Shown here piece by piece: positions 17,185 to 25,892 of a stretch of DNA of 54,638 nucleotides. The position numbers and the translations under genes were made by a program. The stretch is taken from positions 1 to 54,638 of the forward strand of contig NZ_QJJP01000026.1 of the NCBI RefSeq assembly GCF_003201565.1, given 5' to 3'. The notes under the pieces were generated by a model, which was not told the origin of the DNA, did no database searches, and was given only the letters and a program-made list of their open reading frames with translations. The stretch's first letter is position 1, and every line of letters starts with the position of its first letter. Source of the DNA: Nitrosomonas sp. Nm84 (GTDB taxonomy: Bacteria > Pseudomonadota > Gammaproteobacteria > Burkholderiales > Nitrosomonadaceae).

Positions 17185-18426
17185 TTATGGCCTTTCGACT
17201 GACGGAACAATTGCTGTGTCTTGAATTAGATTAAATTTAGGACCTTGATCTGAATTTAAATCATCACTTAATACAACACGCTCCCCTGTCTTTGGATTTA
17301 TTCGGAAAAGGACATGATTATCTTCTGATAACTGACCAGAAGCGATTATTTTGCCAGATTTCTCTATCGCTACCCCCACGATATTTTGCGCTAAAGGGCC
17401 TTGTTTAGGATCATCGAAATTACTCAAAATAACGCGCTGACCTGTTTTTGGATTTATTCGTAAAAGAAAATTTCCTGTACCACCATTTGGTCCTGGACTT
17501 GATAAAGCTAAAATTTTTCTTGATTTCTCAATCGCTAAGCCGCCGGGGTTATATAACAAATCGGAAGAAGGTCCTTGTGCGCCATTAGTAAAATCACTCA
17601 AAATCGTGCGTTTGCCAGTTTTTGGATTAACTCTATAAATCGCTGCACCGAGACCATTCACATTGGATGTACCGGTCAAGATTTCTCCAGATGGCTCTAT
17701 AATTAAATCGGAAATAAGCCAATCTTGAACAACTGTTCCCTGGTCAAGGTTAGTGAAATCACTAAGTATAATTCGCATGTCGGATTCAGGATTTATACGA
17801 ACTATTGCAGGGTTAAGATTATCATTATCTGGAATTAATCTAAATATATTAGTTAGTATCTGTCCTTTTTCATTCACTGCTAGGCCAGGATATAAAGGCC
17901 CTCGAATATTGCCCTGACCGAAGTTGCTGACTAAAGTGCGATCGCCAGTGCTAGAATCGATTTTAAATATAGCACCACCTTCCCCTCCTGCAAAAATATC
18001 CGATACAAAAATCTGCAATAACTCATCCTTTGCGCATTCAGAATGTGGTTTGTTTTGAGAATTAAAATTATTATGCTTATCAGAATTACATTTAAATACC
18101 ACTACGCTTGAAGCAATTAATCCAAGCTCACCTTGTGCAGTATTACCAAAGTCACTGAGTATAGTACGCTGACCAGATTTTGGATTTACTACATATAATG
18201 CACCGCGCCCATCTGACCCGCCCGCTATATCCAGGACTAAAATATCACCTGAATTAACTTCAGCTTGGACAGAATGTGCAGTAAGCAACAACCCAGTTAT
18301 TAATAAAATGCAGCAGTAAAAATAAAGGAAATTAAAAAAATTAAAAGCTGATATTGATCTATTGAAAATAAAACAGGAGTGATTGAGAGGCGTTACACGA
18401 TTAAAAGTACAAAAATATTTTTTCAT
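17185..18426 (-). CDS. Secreted protein with six propeller-like repeats
   Basis: Unnamed. From the ATG at 18426 (AAGGA 9 bases upstream) the protein has a long basic N-region, a hydrophobic stretch and a probable signal cleavage at HSVQA/EV. The rest holds six repeats of the pattern hydrophobic-x-V/I-NPKTG-x-R-x-hLSDF: YVVNPKSGQRTILSDF, FKIDSSTGDRTLVSNF, VRINPESDMRIILSDF, YRVNPKTGKRTILSDF, LRINPKTGQRVILSNF and FRINPKTGERVVLSDD. Between them come GL-type turns (GLAVNEKGQIL, GLAIEKSRKIL, GVAIEKSGKII). Six such units suggest a six-bladed beta-propeller of the NHL/SMP-30 kind. Role and partner unknown. Confidence 0.65.
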   Translation of the reverse strand: MKKYFCTFNRVTPLNHSCFIFNRSISAFNFFNFLYFYCCILLITGLLLTAHSVQAEVNSGDILVLDIAGGSDGRGALYVVNPKSGQRTILSDFGNTAQGELGLIASSVVVFKCNSDKHNNFNSQNKPHSECAKDELLQIFVSDIFAGGEGGAIFKIDSSTGDRTLVSNFGQGNIRGPLYPGLAVNEKGQILTNIFRLIPDNDNLNPAIVRINPESDMRIILSDFTNLDQGTVVQDWLISDLIIEPSGEILTGTSNVNGLGAAIYRVNPKTGKRTILSDFTNGAQGPSSDLLYNPGGLAIEKSRKILALSSPGPNGGTGNFLLRINPKTGQRVILSNFDDPKQGPLAQNIVGVAIEKSGKIIASGQLSEDNHVLFRINPKTGERVVLSDDLNSDQGPKFNLIQDTAIVPSVERP

Positions 18427-18684
18427 AACATTTTCCTTCATTATTGATGAAATATTTAATAGCAATTTCAATAAAAAATAAGAGTATTTAAACTTTCCCA
18501 AGTCCTCTAAGAATAGAATAATAAAAATTTACAATAAAACTAATAATCTCAATTATTATTGCAAGGATGATTTAAGCATATAAAACCAATAGTTGATAGT
18601 GATCATATAAATTTCGCACAAGAGCCTGTAGTTATTACAGAGCTGTTTACTGTATATGTTTCCACTTTGAAATAATAAGCAAAA

Positions 18685-19020
18685 ATGAGCTTCCCCCGAA
18701 AAATAGTCTTCCAAGGGTGACGTACAATTAACGTTACTACTGAGAGGAAGACGATGAAGAAGATACCGAAGCAGGAATACACGACCGAGTTCAAGGAGCA
18801 AGCGGTCAAGCAAGTGAGGATGGGAAAGTCGATTGTTCTGGTAGCGAAGGAACTGGGATTGGTAGAACAAACACTGCGCAACTGGGTAAAGTTGGCAGAG
18901 GCAGGCAAACTTAACGGTAAAGGTACCAAGGCTGTCACACCGGAACAAATGGATCTATCCCGGTTACGTGCTGAGAACGTAAGGCTGAAACGGGAGTGTG
19001 AGATCCTAAAAAAAGCAACT
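18685..19020 (+). pseudogene. IS3-family remnant: left end and orfA
   Basis: A left end (TGAGCTTCCCCCGAAAAA near 18686) precedes an orfA that starts at 18754 with MKKIPKQEYTTEFKEQAVK and has the helix-turn-helix SIVLVAKELGLVEQTLRNWV and leucine-rich ENVRLKRECEILKKAT, normal for IS3 OrfA. GAGAGGAAG precedes the ATG. The frame loses similarity right after KKAT (about 19020), where an IS30 terminus begins. orfB is missing. Confidence 0.75.
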
Positions 19021-19498
19021 GGAGATTCAACCGGTCATTGCAACACTACTGAAATTTTCTGTGATGGCGATAAAAAATTCAACGTTTTTCTTGGCCGATC
19101 ATTTAACTCTTCTGCCATCATGTCGAGTTGCTCCTGTGAATAAACGGATAGATCGATCTTTTTAGGCATATATTGACGGAGTAGTTTATTAGTATTCTCA
19201 TTGGTTCCTTTTTGCCAAGGTGACTTAGGATCACAGAAATAGACTTTGATATCGGTATCAATAGTGAACAGTTTGTGCTGCGCCAATTCCATCCCTCGAT
19301 CCCAGGTCAATGATTTTTTTAGTTGCTGGGGCAGCTCAAAGACTTTCTGGGTGATAGCGCTAACCACAGTATGAGTATCGTTTCCAGTTAATTTAACCAG
19401 CGGGAGCTTCGTTCGACTAAGGTTGCGATATACGACTTTTGGGTGCCGCAGATTAAATCGCCTTCCCAGTGTCCCGGGATGATTCGATCGTTATAGGA
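19021..19498 (-). pseudogene. IS30-family transposase fragment, frameshifted
   Basis: Reading leftwards, [15 protein letters not shown] and ATLVERSSR lie in one frame, then a frameshift near 19395 leads to [33 protein letters not shown] and YFCDPKSPWQKGTNEN, the core of IS30 transposases including the catalytic Asp and Glu region. The N-terminal helix-turn-helix part is missing at about 19498, where the ArdC-like gene ends. The other end coincides with an IS30-like terminus (GATTCAACCGGTCATTGC). Confidence 0.75.
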
Positions 19499-21784
19499 TT
19501 ACCTGATCAATGCCCGTTTTTGCTTGATTTCCTGCTGCTTAGGTTCAATAGGGACTTGTAACTTCAATAAGCTGTCCTGTTTAACCTGCTGAGATATTTT
19601 TTCAACAACCGTTCCAACCTGACGTTTGACTGCTTCAATACCCAGAGTGCTCTTATTCGCCAGATCATTAAAATCACTAAGTTTCAGTGACACTTGCTCA
19701 TCGGGTGCAAATGTCGGAAAAACTAACCCACCATTCACCAGCTTTGCGGCTTCGATAGCTTTTTCCCGGCCTGGATTGATGCCATTAACTGATTCTTGTA
19801 TGAAATCATCATCACCTGCGATTACAATGGGTTTCTGAGGGTATTTTTCATGCAAAACTTGAGCAACTTTGGACAAATTGCCAGAATCAAATGCAGCCAC
19901 AACCGGACAATTTAAGGCTTGCGATAAGGTATCTGCAGTTGCATAGCCTTCTGCGATCACAATCGCCTTAACATTGTCGAGTGCAGCCAATCCCCGATAT
20001 TCACTATCAACCACATGAAAATTGCTTTCTTTTTTGCTACCTGTTACAAAAAACTTGGCACCACCCGGTTGTATCGTTTGCACTGTCCAGGTTTGCCCAT
20101 TGATGTCTTCTGCCGGTAGCAACAAATCACCGGCTGTTAAAACGATGCTGCCTGGGCTTTCTTCACGTAATGCCTTGGCTTCCTTCCAGTCTTTACCAAT
20201 TTTAATCATAGAATCAGCGGGCAAAGCATCTGCATTCTCAGGTACGACTCTCAAATCACCTGGCCGTGCATTCTTATCCAACAGGTAAGGATGTTCAGAA
20301 TCTGCAAGTGGTGCGATTGCCAGTAATTCCTTGATAGCTTCCGCAACTTTCAATTGCTGCTGGTGTTGCTCGGCTTTTCTACTTTGCTGCTTGATGGCGG
20401 CCTTTGTCACAAGCGCCGTTTTTTGCTCGTCAGTTAAGGAATATCCTTTGGCCTTCCAGCGTGTCTCAAGCCCTGACCGATTATTCTTGAAATATCCGGC
20501 AGGATGCCCATCCAGATGTGCCACATAAAACCCGGATTTTTCACCGGGCTTGTCACCGATAACCTTGACTCTGTGTTTGCTGCCATCCATTAGCGGATGA
20601 TTGTCGTCAACAACGCAACCGTGAGAGCGCAGTAAGTCGGCAAATTCAGCTTCAGGCGACATAGCGGGATCCTGCTGTCCGGAAACATTCTCAGGCAGCC
20701 AACGCTGCAAGGTGCGAATATCCGCTTCTGGCCCTACATACCAGGCTTTGGCCGTGTTATCCCAGCAAGCACCGGCGGCTTTCGCCAGATCTTTTTCTGC
20801 ATAAGGAACAAATAGGTATTTACGTGAGTCTGCATCATTATTCTGCTGGCTGGTCTGATCCATCGTGATTTCCTCCTGATCAACAATTTCCTGTTGCTGT
20901 GAGAATGATAGTACATAATCCTTGATTTTTTCAGCATCAGCCGCCGCTCTAAAAATCTCTTTCGGGTCTTCTTCCAATACCTTGATCCATGAACCCACAT
21001 AAGCAGCATGTTGTTCTGGATCATGACCAATGCCCAATTCACCCCCTAGCAACATACTGGCAATCTCAGCGCGCAATTCTTCTTTTGCATAGCCTTCACT
21101 TCCAAATGGATGAGAGAGATCACGATTCAAACGTGTCTCTGATCCACTCCAATGTCCCAGTTCATGTAGTGCCGTTGCGTAATAGTGTTCCGGTGCTGAA
21201 AACTGGTGCTTATGCGGCAAATGAATGCTGTCCGTTGATGCCCGGTAAAATGCGCGGTCATTTTCACCATGATGGATGATGGCATTGGATTGTTGCAATA
21301 TTTGTTCGGCACGATCCAGCGGCTCCCAATCGGGGGCTTTAATTTCAAGCTTGGGCAAGTTATCAATCTGTTCAGCATTGAATACGGATGCATAAAACAC
21401 TCTCGGACGTTCAAGTTTTACCTGTTCTTTTATTTGCTTACCCTCGCTATCCAGAACAGGATTACCGTTGTCATCTTTTTTGATGCGCTCATCCGCAAAT
21501 TTCCAATGTTGCACCAGTGTGCTTTTTTCACCTTTACGAACCTGTGCGCCAAAGTTTACTGCCTGTTTGTACGTCAGCCAGCGCGGATCAGTGCGCCCCT
21601 GACACATCAATTGCAACACATTAATGCCCTTGTAGTTTTTACCCGTTGTTGGGTTATTCGGTAATGTTAGAAGTGGATCTCCTGGCTGCCACGGCTTTTG
21701 CCAAGGTGCGGTACCTTTCTTTAGTTGCTCAATCAAATTTTCGGCTATTTGCTCATGAAAAGTCTTTTTGATTTTTTCCATCAC
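19499..21784 (-). CDS. ArdC/primase-like plasmid protein (zincin plus TOPRIM regions)
   Basis: At 761 residues, the N-terminus (about 1-140) is an ArdC-type single-strand-binding domain (GTAPWQKPWQPG, NPTTGKNYKGINVLQL). A zinc metallopeptidase-like motif HELGHWSGSE is at 207-216, with RAEIAS supplying the likely third ligand. A DUF5710-like segment (YLFVPYAEKDLAKAAGACWD) and a TraC-type TOPRIM region (IVIAEGYATADTL, VVAAFDSGN, IVIAGDDD) follow. Such proteins travel into recipients and may prime or protect incoming DNA. The C-terminus ends at ALIR where an IS30 fragment begins, so the natural end may be lost. Confidence 0.8.
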   Translation of the reverse strand: MMEKIKKTFHEQIAENLIEQLKKGTAPWQKPWQPGDPLLTLPNNPTTGKNYKGINVLQLMCQGRTDPRWLTYKQAVNFGAQVRKGEKSTLVQHWKFADERIKKDDNGNPVLDSEGKQIKEQVKLERPRVFYASVFNAEQIDNLPKLEIKAPDWEPLDRAEQILQQSNAIIHHGENDRAFYRASTDSIHLPHKHQFSAPEHYYATALHELGHWSGSETRLNRDLSHPFGSEGYAKEELRAEIASMLLGGELGIGHDPEQHAAYVGSWIKVLEEDPKEIFRAAADAEKIKDYVLSFSQQQEIVDQEEITMDQTSQQNNDADSRKYLFVPYAEKDLAKAAGACWDNTAKAWYVGPEADIRTLQRWLPENVSGQQDPAMSPEAEFADLLRSHGCVVDDNHPLMDGSKHRVKVIGDKPGEKSGFYVAHLDGHPAGYFKNNRSGLETRWKAKGYSLTDEQKTALVTKAAIKQQSRKAEQHQQQLKVAEAIKELLAIAPLADSEHPYLLDKNARPGDLRVVPENADALPADSMIKIGKDWKEAKALREESPGSIVLTAGDLLLPAEDINGQTWTVQTIQPGGAKFFVTGSKKESNFHVVDSEYRGLAALDNVKAIVIAEGYATADTLSQALNCPVVAAFDSGNLSKVAQVLHEKYPQKPIVIAGDDDFIQESVNGINPGREKAIEAAKLVNGGLVFPTFAPDEQVSLKLSDFNDLANKSTLGIEAVKRQVGTVVEKISQQVKQDSLLKLQVPIEPKQQEIKQKRALIR

Positions 21785-21794
21785 GCATTAACCC

Positions 21795-22004
21795 CTATGC
21801 TTGTTGATCTATCACGCTATCCAGTGCATCTTGTTCGCTCAAAGCATCTTCCTCAAAGGCCCCAATCCTTACAGCTTCCATTGGATCAAATTCAGCTTGA
21901 AAGCCTGGTATTTCAGCGTCCTGAAGCTTCGCATCTATGATCTCGTCCATGATCTTCAGGTCTTCCACCGACATCCCATTTAACCCATTTTTTGTCTTAT
22001 TCAT
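21795..22004 (-). CDS. Small acidic plasmid protein, unknown
   Basis: A 69-residue acidic protein ([20 protein letters not shown]...) with no recognised domain. It lies 10 bases before the ArdC-like gene and 5 bases after the KfrB-like gene, so it is an operon member. AGGAGT stands about 7 bases from its ATG. Function unknown. Confidence 0.55.
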   Translation of the reverse strand: MNKTKNGLNGMSVEDLKIMDEIIDAKLQDAEIPGFQAEFDPMEAVRIGAFEEDALSEQDALDSVIDQQA

Positions 22005-22009
22005 GTCAC

Positions 22010-22354
22010 TTACTCCTGTAAGGAATCTTCTAAGGTTAGATTTAATTGGTTATTGTCGTACCGAATAGAAACATTCTTGCCAATGATTGGTTTGGTTTTA
22101 AATGGTTTCAGTTTGTGTGTGATAAATTCTTTATCTACCTTTTGATAAACAATTTCTTTTTCTTTATCTATATAAAGAATGATTCCTTCATAAACGGTAT
22201 TGTTTGCTTCAGCTTCTTTTGACAAAAATATGTTATACACACCCGCCACAATACCCTTTTCAACCTTCTTTATTGTGCCCACAGTTTCCCATCCCTGGCC
22301 ATTGTGGCTTTGCAAAATTCGAAACCCATTCATTACGATCATTCTCTGTTTCAT
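22010..22354 (-). CDS. KfrB-domain-like protein 1
   Basis: The 114-residue protein has a C-terminal half of the KfrB type: [19 protein letters not shown] then HKLKPF, matching the Y-x-G-x-I...D...YQ...H-x-L pattern. It is paralogous to the protein at 37266-37613: both open with an M-VMNG motif and share the GVYN/GIYN turn. KfrB-like proteins occur on IncP plasmids beside KfrA and are linked to plasmid maintenance. Operon position: after trbN. Confidence 0.6.
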   Translation of the reverse strand: MKQRMIVMNGFRILQSHNGQGWETVGTIKKVEKGIVAGVYNIFLSKEAEANNTVYEGIILYIDKEKEIVYQKVDKEFITHKLKPFKTKPIIGKNVSIRYDNNQLNLTLEDSLQE

Positions 22355-22479
22355 TCCTGGTCTATTCCCACAAAGGATTCATAGGATTTTGCCTGTCATT
22401 TAGGCACGGCTAAATAACATTATCGTTGCGTGACATAGGCCGGTTATTCACAGTTCTATCCACGGAATTTGTTAGTAAC

Positions 22480-22920
22480 TTATTTTTTCTTGTTGTCCGC
22501 TGTCATGAAACGATTTTCCAGCCAATCCGCCCATTTAGCGGCTTTAGCCATCAAGTCAGCCCGATACTTTGCATTAACTTTTGGAGTACGCGAATGATAA
22601 TTGGCCGCTTTTGTCCACAAATCGCCTTTATCTTGCTTGATATGCAGACGTATTCGCCAAGCTGCTAGATCATAGGGATAGCAACCGGGTTGTGCGACAT
22701 CATTGGATGTGATCCCGTATCGGGCTAAATCGCCCAGGTAGGCCGTATTGAATTGCATTGAACCCACATCATGCGTTCCATTGCGGTTACTCACCCATTG
22801 CCCCGGTTTTCCCCCTTCTTTTTCCGCAACGGCCAAAAGTATATTGGCCGGTATTTCATACTTTATGGCCGCCGTGATTGAGCAAACGATTCTTTCTTGC
22901 TGATCGGGTGGCAAATCCAT
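22480..22920 (-). CDS. trbN: TrbN/VirB1-like lytic transglycosylase
   Basis: The 146-residue protein carries an SLT-type catalytic segment, ANILLAVAEKEGGKPGQ with the likely catalytic Glu35, followed by GTHDVGSMQFNTAYLGDL and AAWRIRLHIK. It should locally open peptidoglycan for the mating channel. RP4 TrbN has the same activity and lies near the end of the trb operon, as here. No obvious Sec signal peptide is seen at this start. It follows the OmpA-like gene by 6 bases. Confidence 0.8.
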   Translation of the reverse strand: MDLPPDQQERIVCSITAAIKYEIPANILLAVAEKEGGKPGQWVSNRNGTHDVGSMQFNTAYLGDLARYGITSNDVAQPGCYPYDLAAWRIRLHIKQDKGDLWTKAANYHSRTPKVNAKYRADLMAKAAKWADWLENRFMTADNKKK

Positions 22921-22926
22921 TATGGA

Positions 22927-23649
22927 TTAATAGGCCGGTTGTTGAATATATTGTTGCTGATCTTGGTGCTGCGGCAGTTCTTGTTGTCGCTGTTGTTGTG
23001 GTTGCGGCTCTTTCACGAAAATCTCTACACGACGATTTTTTGCTCTATTTTCAGGAGAAGTGTTGGCTGCCACCGGTTCTGATGCACCCCGGCCATCAAT
23101 ACTGATACGATTGAATGCAATACCCTGACTAACCAGATACGCACGTGTGCTGGCAGCACGGTTTACCGATAAGGGGTTATTAATGGAATCATTGCCGGTA
23201 TCATCGGTATAACCAATAATAGTCGCCTGGGAGTTTGAATTACTCTTAAGTCCTGCGGCCAGGCTATTGAGTACCGGAAGCATTTCAGGTTTTATGGTGG
23301 ATTGCCCGGTATCAAAAGAAATATCGCTGGGAACATTGAGTTTTAATTGGTTGTCGGCTGTTTGAGTAACAGAAACTTTTGTGCCTTCAGTAGCCGCTTC
23401 CATTTTTTTTTTTTGTTCTTCCATCCGATTAGACCAGATATAGCCACCCACTGCGCCGACACCCGCACCAATTCCTGCACCAAGAGCCGGGTCTCCTGCT
23501 ATGGCACCGATAATGGCACCAACCGCAGCACCCGCGCCAGTACCCATTGCCGTGCCTTTTGCTGTGCTTTGCTGTGATTCGCTCATACTGGCACAGCCAC
23601 CAAGTATAAATACCAGCACGATGGCAGAAAGAATTGATTTGTTAACCAT
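22927..23649 (-). CDS. OmpA-family lipoprotein within the trb operon
   Basis: From the ATG at 23649 there is a lipoprotein signal with lipobox ILGGC, then a glycine-zipper stretch (GTGAGAAVGAIIGAIAGDPALGAG split around 25-60) and an OmpA peptidoglycan-binding domain with IIGYTDDTGNDSINNPLSVNRA and ENRAKNRRVEIFV. It ends in a Gln/Pro-rich tail. It probably anchors the outer membrane to the wall near the mating channel. It occupies the place held by trbM in RP4. An upstream ATG at 23679 would overlap trbL. Confidence 0.85.
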   Translation of the reverse strand: MVNKSILSAIVLVFILGGCASMSESQQSTAKGTAMGTGAGAAVGAIIGAIAGDPALGAGIGAGVGAVGGYIWSNRMEEQKKKMEAATEGTKVSVTQTADNQLKLNVPSDISFDTGQSTIKPEMLPVLNSLAAGLKSNSNSQATIIGYTDDTGNDSINNPLSVNRAASTRAYLVSQGIAFNRISIDGRGASEPVAANTSPENRAKNRRVEIFVKEPQPQQQRQQELPQHQDQQQYIQQPAY

Positions 23650-23675
23650 AACAGCCTCCTCATTAAGTTTATTCA

Positions 23676-24818
23676 TCACTTTGGTTTCCTTGTAAGATGA
23701 TCATCAGGCACCTCCCACGGATCATGGGATACAGTTTGTGCGCTTCCATCCGGATTCGGTGTAGCAAATGGTGTTCCGCCGGATGTATTGATAGACTTTG
23801 CCGCATCGGCAGCAGTTGATGAAGCAGCAGCCATTTGACGCGCGCCTTCCGCTAAATAAGTCGCGCCCATACTGGCAACAGCCATCGTGGCTGCTGCTGC
23901 ACCCACTACCTGACCACCGCTATAGTTTCCGACCCCTCCTGCATTAATACTGCTACCCGTAATAATTCCGGCCAGCATGGGCGGTAGCTTTGAAACCAGG
24001 AAATAAAAGGCAACAGCAAAAATTAACATGACTCCCAATTCTTCAAAGTTCATGATGGTTTTACTCATTTTTCCATAATAATTGGTCAGAAAATCGCCAC
24101 CAATCCCAACAATCAACGTCATGGCCAGCAGCTGGATACCAATGCCTAATACTGTCTTGTAATAATTGATCGCGAAATCAGTTGTCCAACGCGCCCCGCC
24201 GAAACCCAAAAAGAAAATACCCGCATATAGAAGCACCCATGACGAAATCAGCAGCAATAACATGTTGACTGCGACGACCGTCAGAATGATTACAATAATG
24301 AGTGAAAGAACGAAACCAATAAGGCTGTCAATGGGGTTCCAGACAGATGCACTCTGGAGGAATAGATACCAAATTTTGATAGCTACCTCAATAATATTGC
24401 CGTGTCCTGATCCGGTTAGCCCGGATGCCTTATTACCCAACATCTGCATGGATTCGATAATTGATCCGGCAATGTTTTGTCCTGATACAGCGTTGGTTAA
24501 TAACCAGAAGAAAAAACCTGTGAATATGATGAAGCGGGTGAATTCAGCAAAAAAATCACCAATGTCCGCTTTGCGTAATGCCATCATGCCAAACGTCCAC
24601 ACCATGGAAATTAACACCAGTGTCCAAAACAAACGTATAGCTGCGCCCTCTAAAATGACGTGCCAGCCTTTGGCTTTAATTAAAAACTTTTGCGCAACCT
24701 GATCAAGTACACTTTGATTGGTTACTGGATCAATATAGGCCAACTCAGCAAATGCGCCAGATGAGAGCATCATCAGACCCAAGGCACTAAACAAAAGACA
24801 TAGAGTTGATTTATTCAC
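23676..24818 (-). CDS. trbL: TrbL/VirB6-like conjugation membrane protein
   Basis: The 380-residue protein has a signal peptide (SSGAFA), then at least six membrane segments typical of TrbL (for example FIIFTGFFFWLL, LIGFVLSLIIVIILTVVAVNMLLLLI in pieces, and VMLIFAVAFYFLVSKLPP), and a Gly/Ala/Ser-rich soluble tail. It is the polytopic inner-membrane core of the channel. It lacks the long tail of larger TrbL proteins. It lies between trbK and the OmpA-like lipoprotein. Confidence 0.88.
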   Translation of the reverse strand: MNKSTLCLLFSALGLMMLSSGAFAELAYIDPVTNQSVLDQVAQKFLIKAKGWHVILEGAAIRLFWTLVLISMVWTFGMMALRKADIGDFFAEFTRFIIFTGFFFWLLTNAVSGQNIAGSIIESMQMLGNKASGLTGSGHGNIIEVAIKIWYLFLQSASVWNPIDSLIGFVLSLIIVIILTVVAVNMLLLLISSWVLLYAGIFFLGFGGARWTTDFAINYYKTVLGIGIQLLAMTLIVGIGGDFLTNYYGKMSKTIMNFEELGVMLIFAVAFYFLVSKLPPMLAGIITGSSINAGGVGNYSGGQVVGAAAATMAVASMGATYLAEGARQMAAASSTAADAAKSINTSGGTPFATPNPDGSAQTVSHDPWEVPDDHLTRKPK

Positions 24819-24854
24819 AGGCTTGGTCCTCTAATTAATTGGATTCTTAAATTG

Positions 24855-25049
24855 CTACTTTACTTCTTCAAGTACGATAGGATTGCCTGATGCATCAACT
24901 GGCCCTTTGACAGTCCAGCGTATTGCGTCTCCTCTAAGTTCCGGTTTAGGTTCTTTAAGCTCCAAATATCCCTTGGGTTCCTGACATCCAGCCAAGGTTA
25001 AAAATAATGCCGCAGTCATCGCAATAATGATTGTTTGATTGGTTTTCAT
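24855..25049 (-). CDS. trbK: TrbK-like entry-exclusion lipoprotein
   Basis: A 64-residue lipoprotein with signal MKTNQTIIIAMTAALFLTL and lipobox LAGC. Its size, lipobox and place between trbJ and trbL match TrbK of IncP plasmids, which blocks transfer into cells already holding the plasmid. Sequence similarity is too short to prove the role. Confidence 0.65.
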   Translation of the reverse strand: MKTNQTIIIAMTAALFLTLAGCQEPKGYLELKEPKPELRGDAIRWTVKGPVDASGNPIVLEEVK

Positions 25050-25076
25050 AATTGTGTCCTTTGGTTTTAAGTTAAA

Positions 25077-25874
25077 TTAAAATGCGTCTCTGACATTCCA
25101 GATTTTTGCTGCTGGAAAGTTAACCGGACTAAGCCGTTTGGTTGCGGCCTGATGTGCAGCTTGATTTATCGCTTCTTTGTCTACAAGCGCCTGATTTTTG
25201 GCATTCTCTGCGTTAAATTGTGCAATCATCATGGTTCGCAATTGTAAAAGTTGGTTTGACTGGTAAGCAGCCAGTTGATTGGCGTACTGAATCGCCTCCA
25301 GCTGCCCTCCTGCTGTTTCTGCCCGTGATTGCAGCAATTGCAAATGCGCGGCATCGAGGGGCGCCCCATCTTGATGTATTTCCAAGCCCCGTAATGACGC
25401 ATCATTGGCGCTTTTTTGCGCGTTTGTGCTGGTGTTCTGCCCTTGTTTTATCAAATCCCAGGCTGTATCTGTGCAGTTACCGCCCAAATTAAAACAGGGA
25501 GAACCACTGTAATAACTGGCGTTCCTGTACCTGTTTAAATAGTTCTCTACGCCGCCCTGGTCTTGATAATATTTAAGTGTATTGGACGCTTGAACTAATC
25601 GATTCATCGTATATTCCGCTTTTGCCCAGACATAAGCTGCTGGTGCTACCGTGTTGCGGAGCATGTTTTCATATTGCTGCAATTGCGTCCGATACTGATC
25701 AATCTGTTTGAGTCGCATCTCTACATTCTCATAAGCGGTAATCGAAGTCTGTTTAATATTCGCCATATCAATAACAGCCATACCCCCTGCTCTAATGTTT
25801 GATGAATGACCGGCACTCCAGATTACGAGCAGGATTGCTATCCACAGGGCGGTTAGATTTTTACTGTTTATCAT
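25077..25874 (-). CDS. trbJ: TrbJ/VirB5-like conjugation protein
   Basis: The 265-residue secreted protein has a signal segment (LTALWIAILLVIWSAG), then the TrbJ pattern VIDMANIKQTSITAYENV, long amphipathic helices (QIDQYRTQLQQYENMLRN) and a C-terminal helical region RTMMIAQFNAENAKNQA. VirB5/TrbJ proteins are periplasmic or minor pilus components. Operon neighbours trbI and trbK. Confidence 0.88.
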   Translation of the reverse strand: MINSKNLTALWIAILLVIWSAGHSSNIRAGGMAVIDMANIKQTSITAYENVEMRLKQIDQYRTQLQQYENMLRNTVAPAAYVWAKAEYTMNRLVQASNTLKYYQDQGGVENYLNRYRNASYYSGSPCFNLGGNCTDTAWDLIKQGQNTSTNAQKSANDASLRGLEIHQDGAPLDAAHLQLLQSRAETAGGQLEAIQYANQLAAYQSNQLLQLRTMMIAQFNAENAKNQALVDKEAINQAAHQAATKRLSPVNFPAAKIWNVRDAF

Positions 25875-25892
25875 GTTAGATCACTCCTTTCG

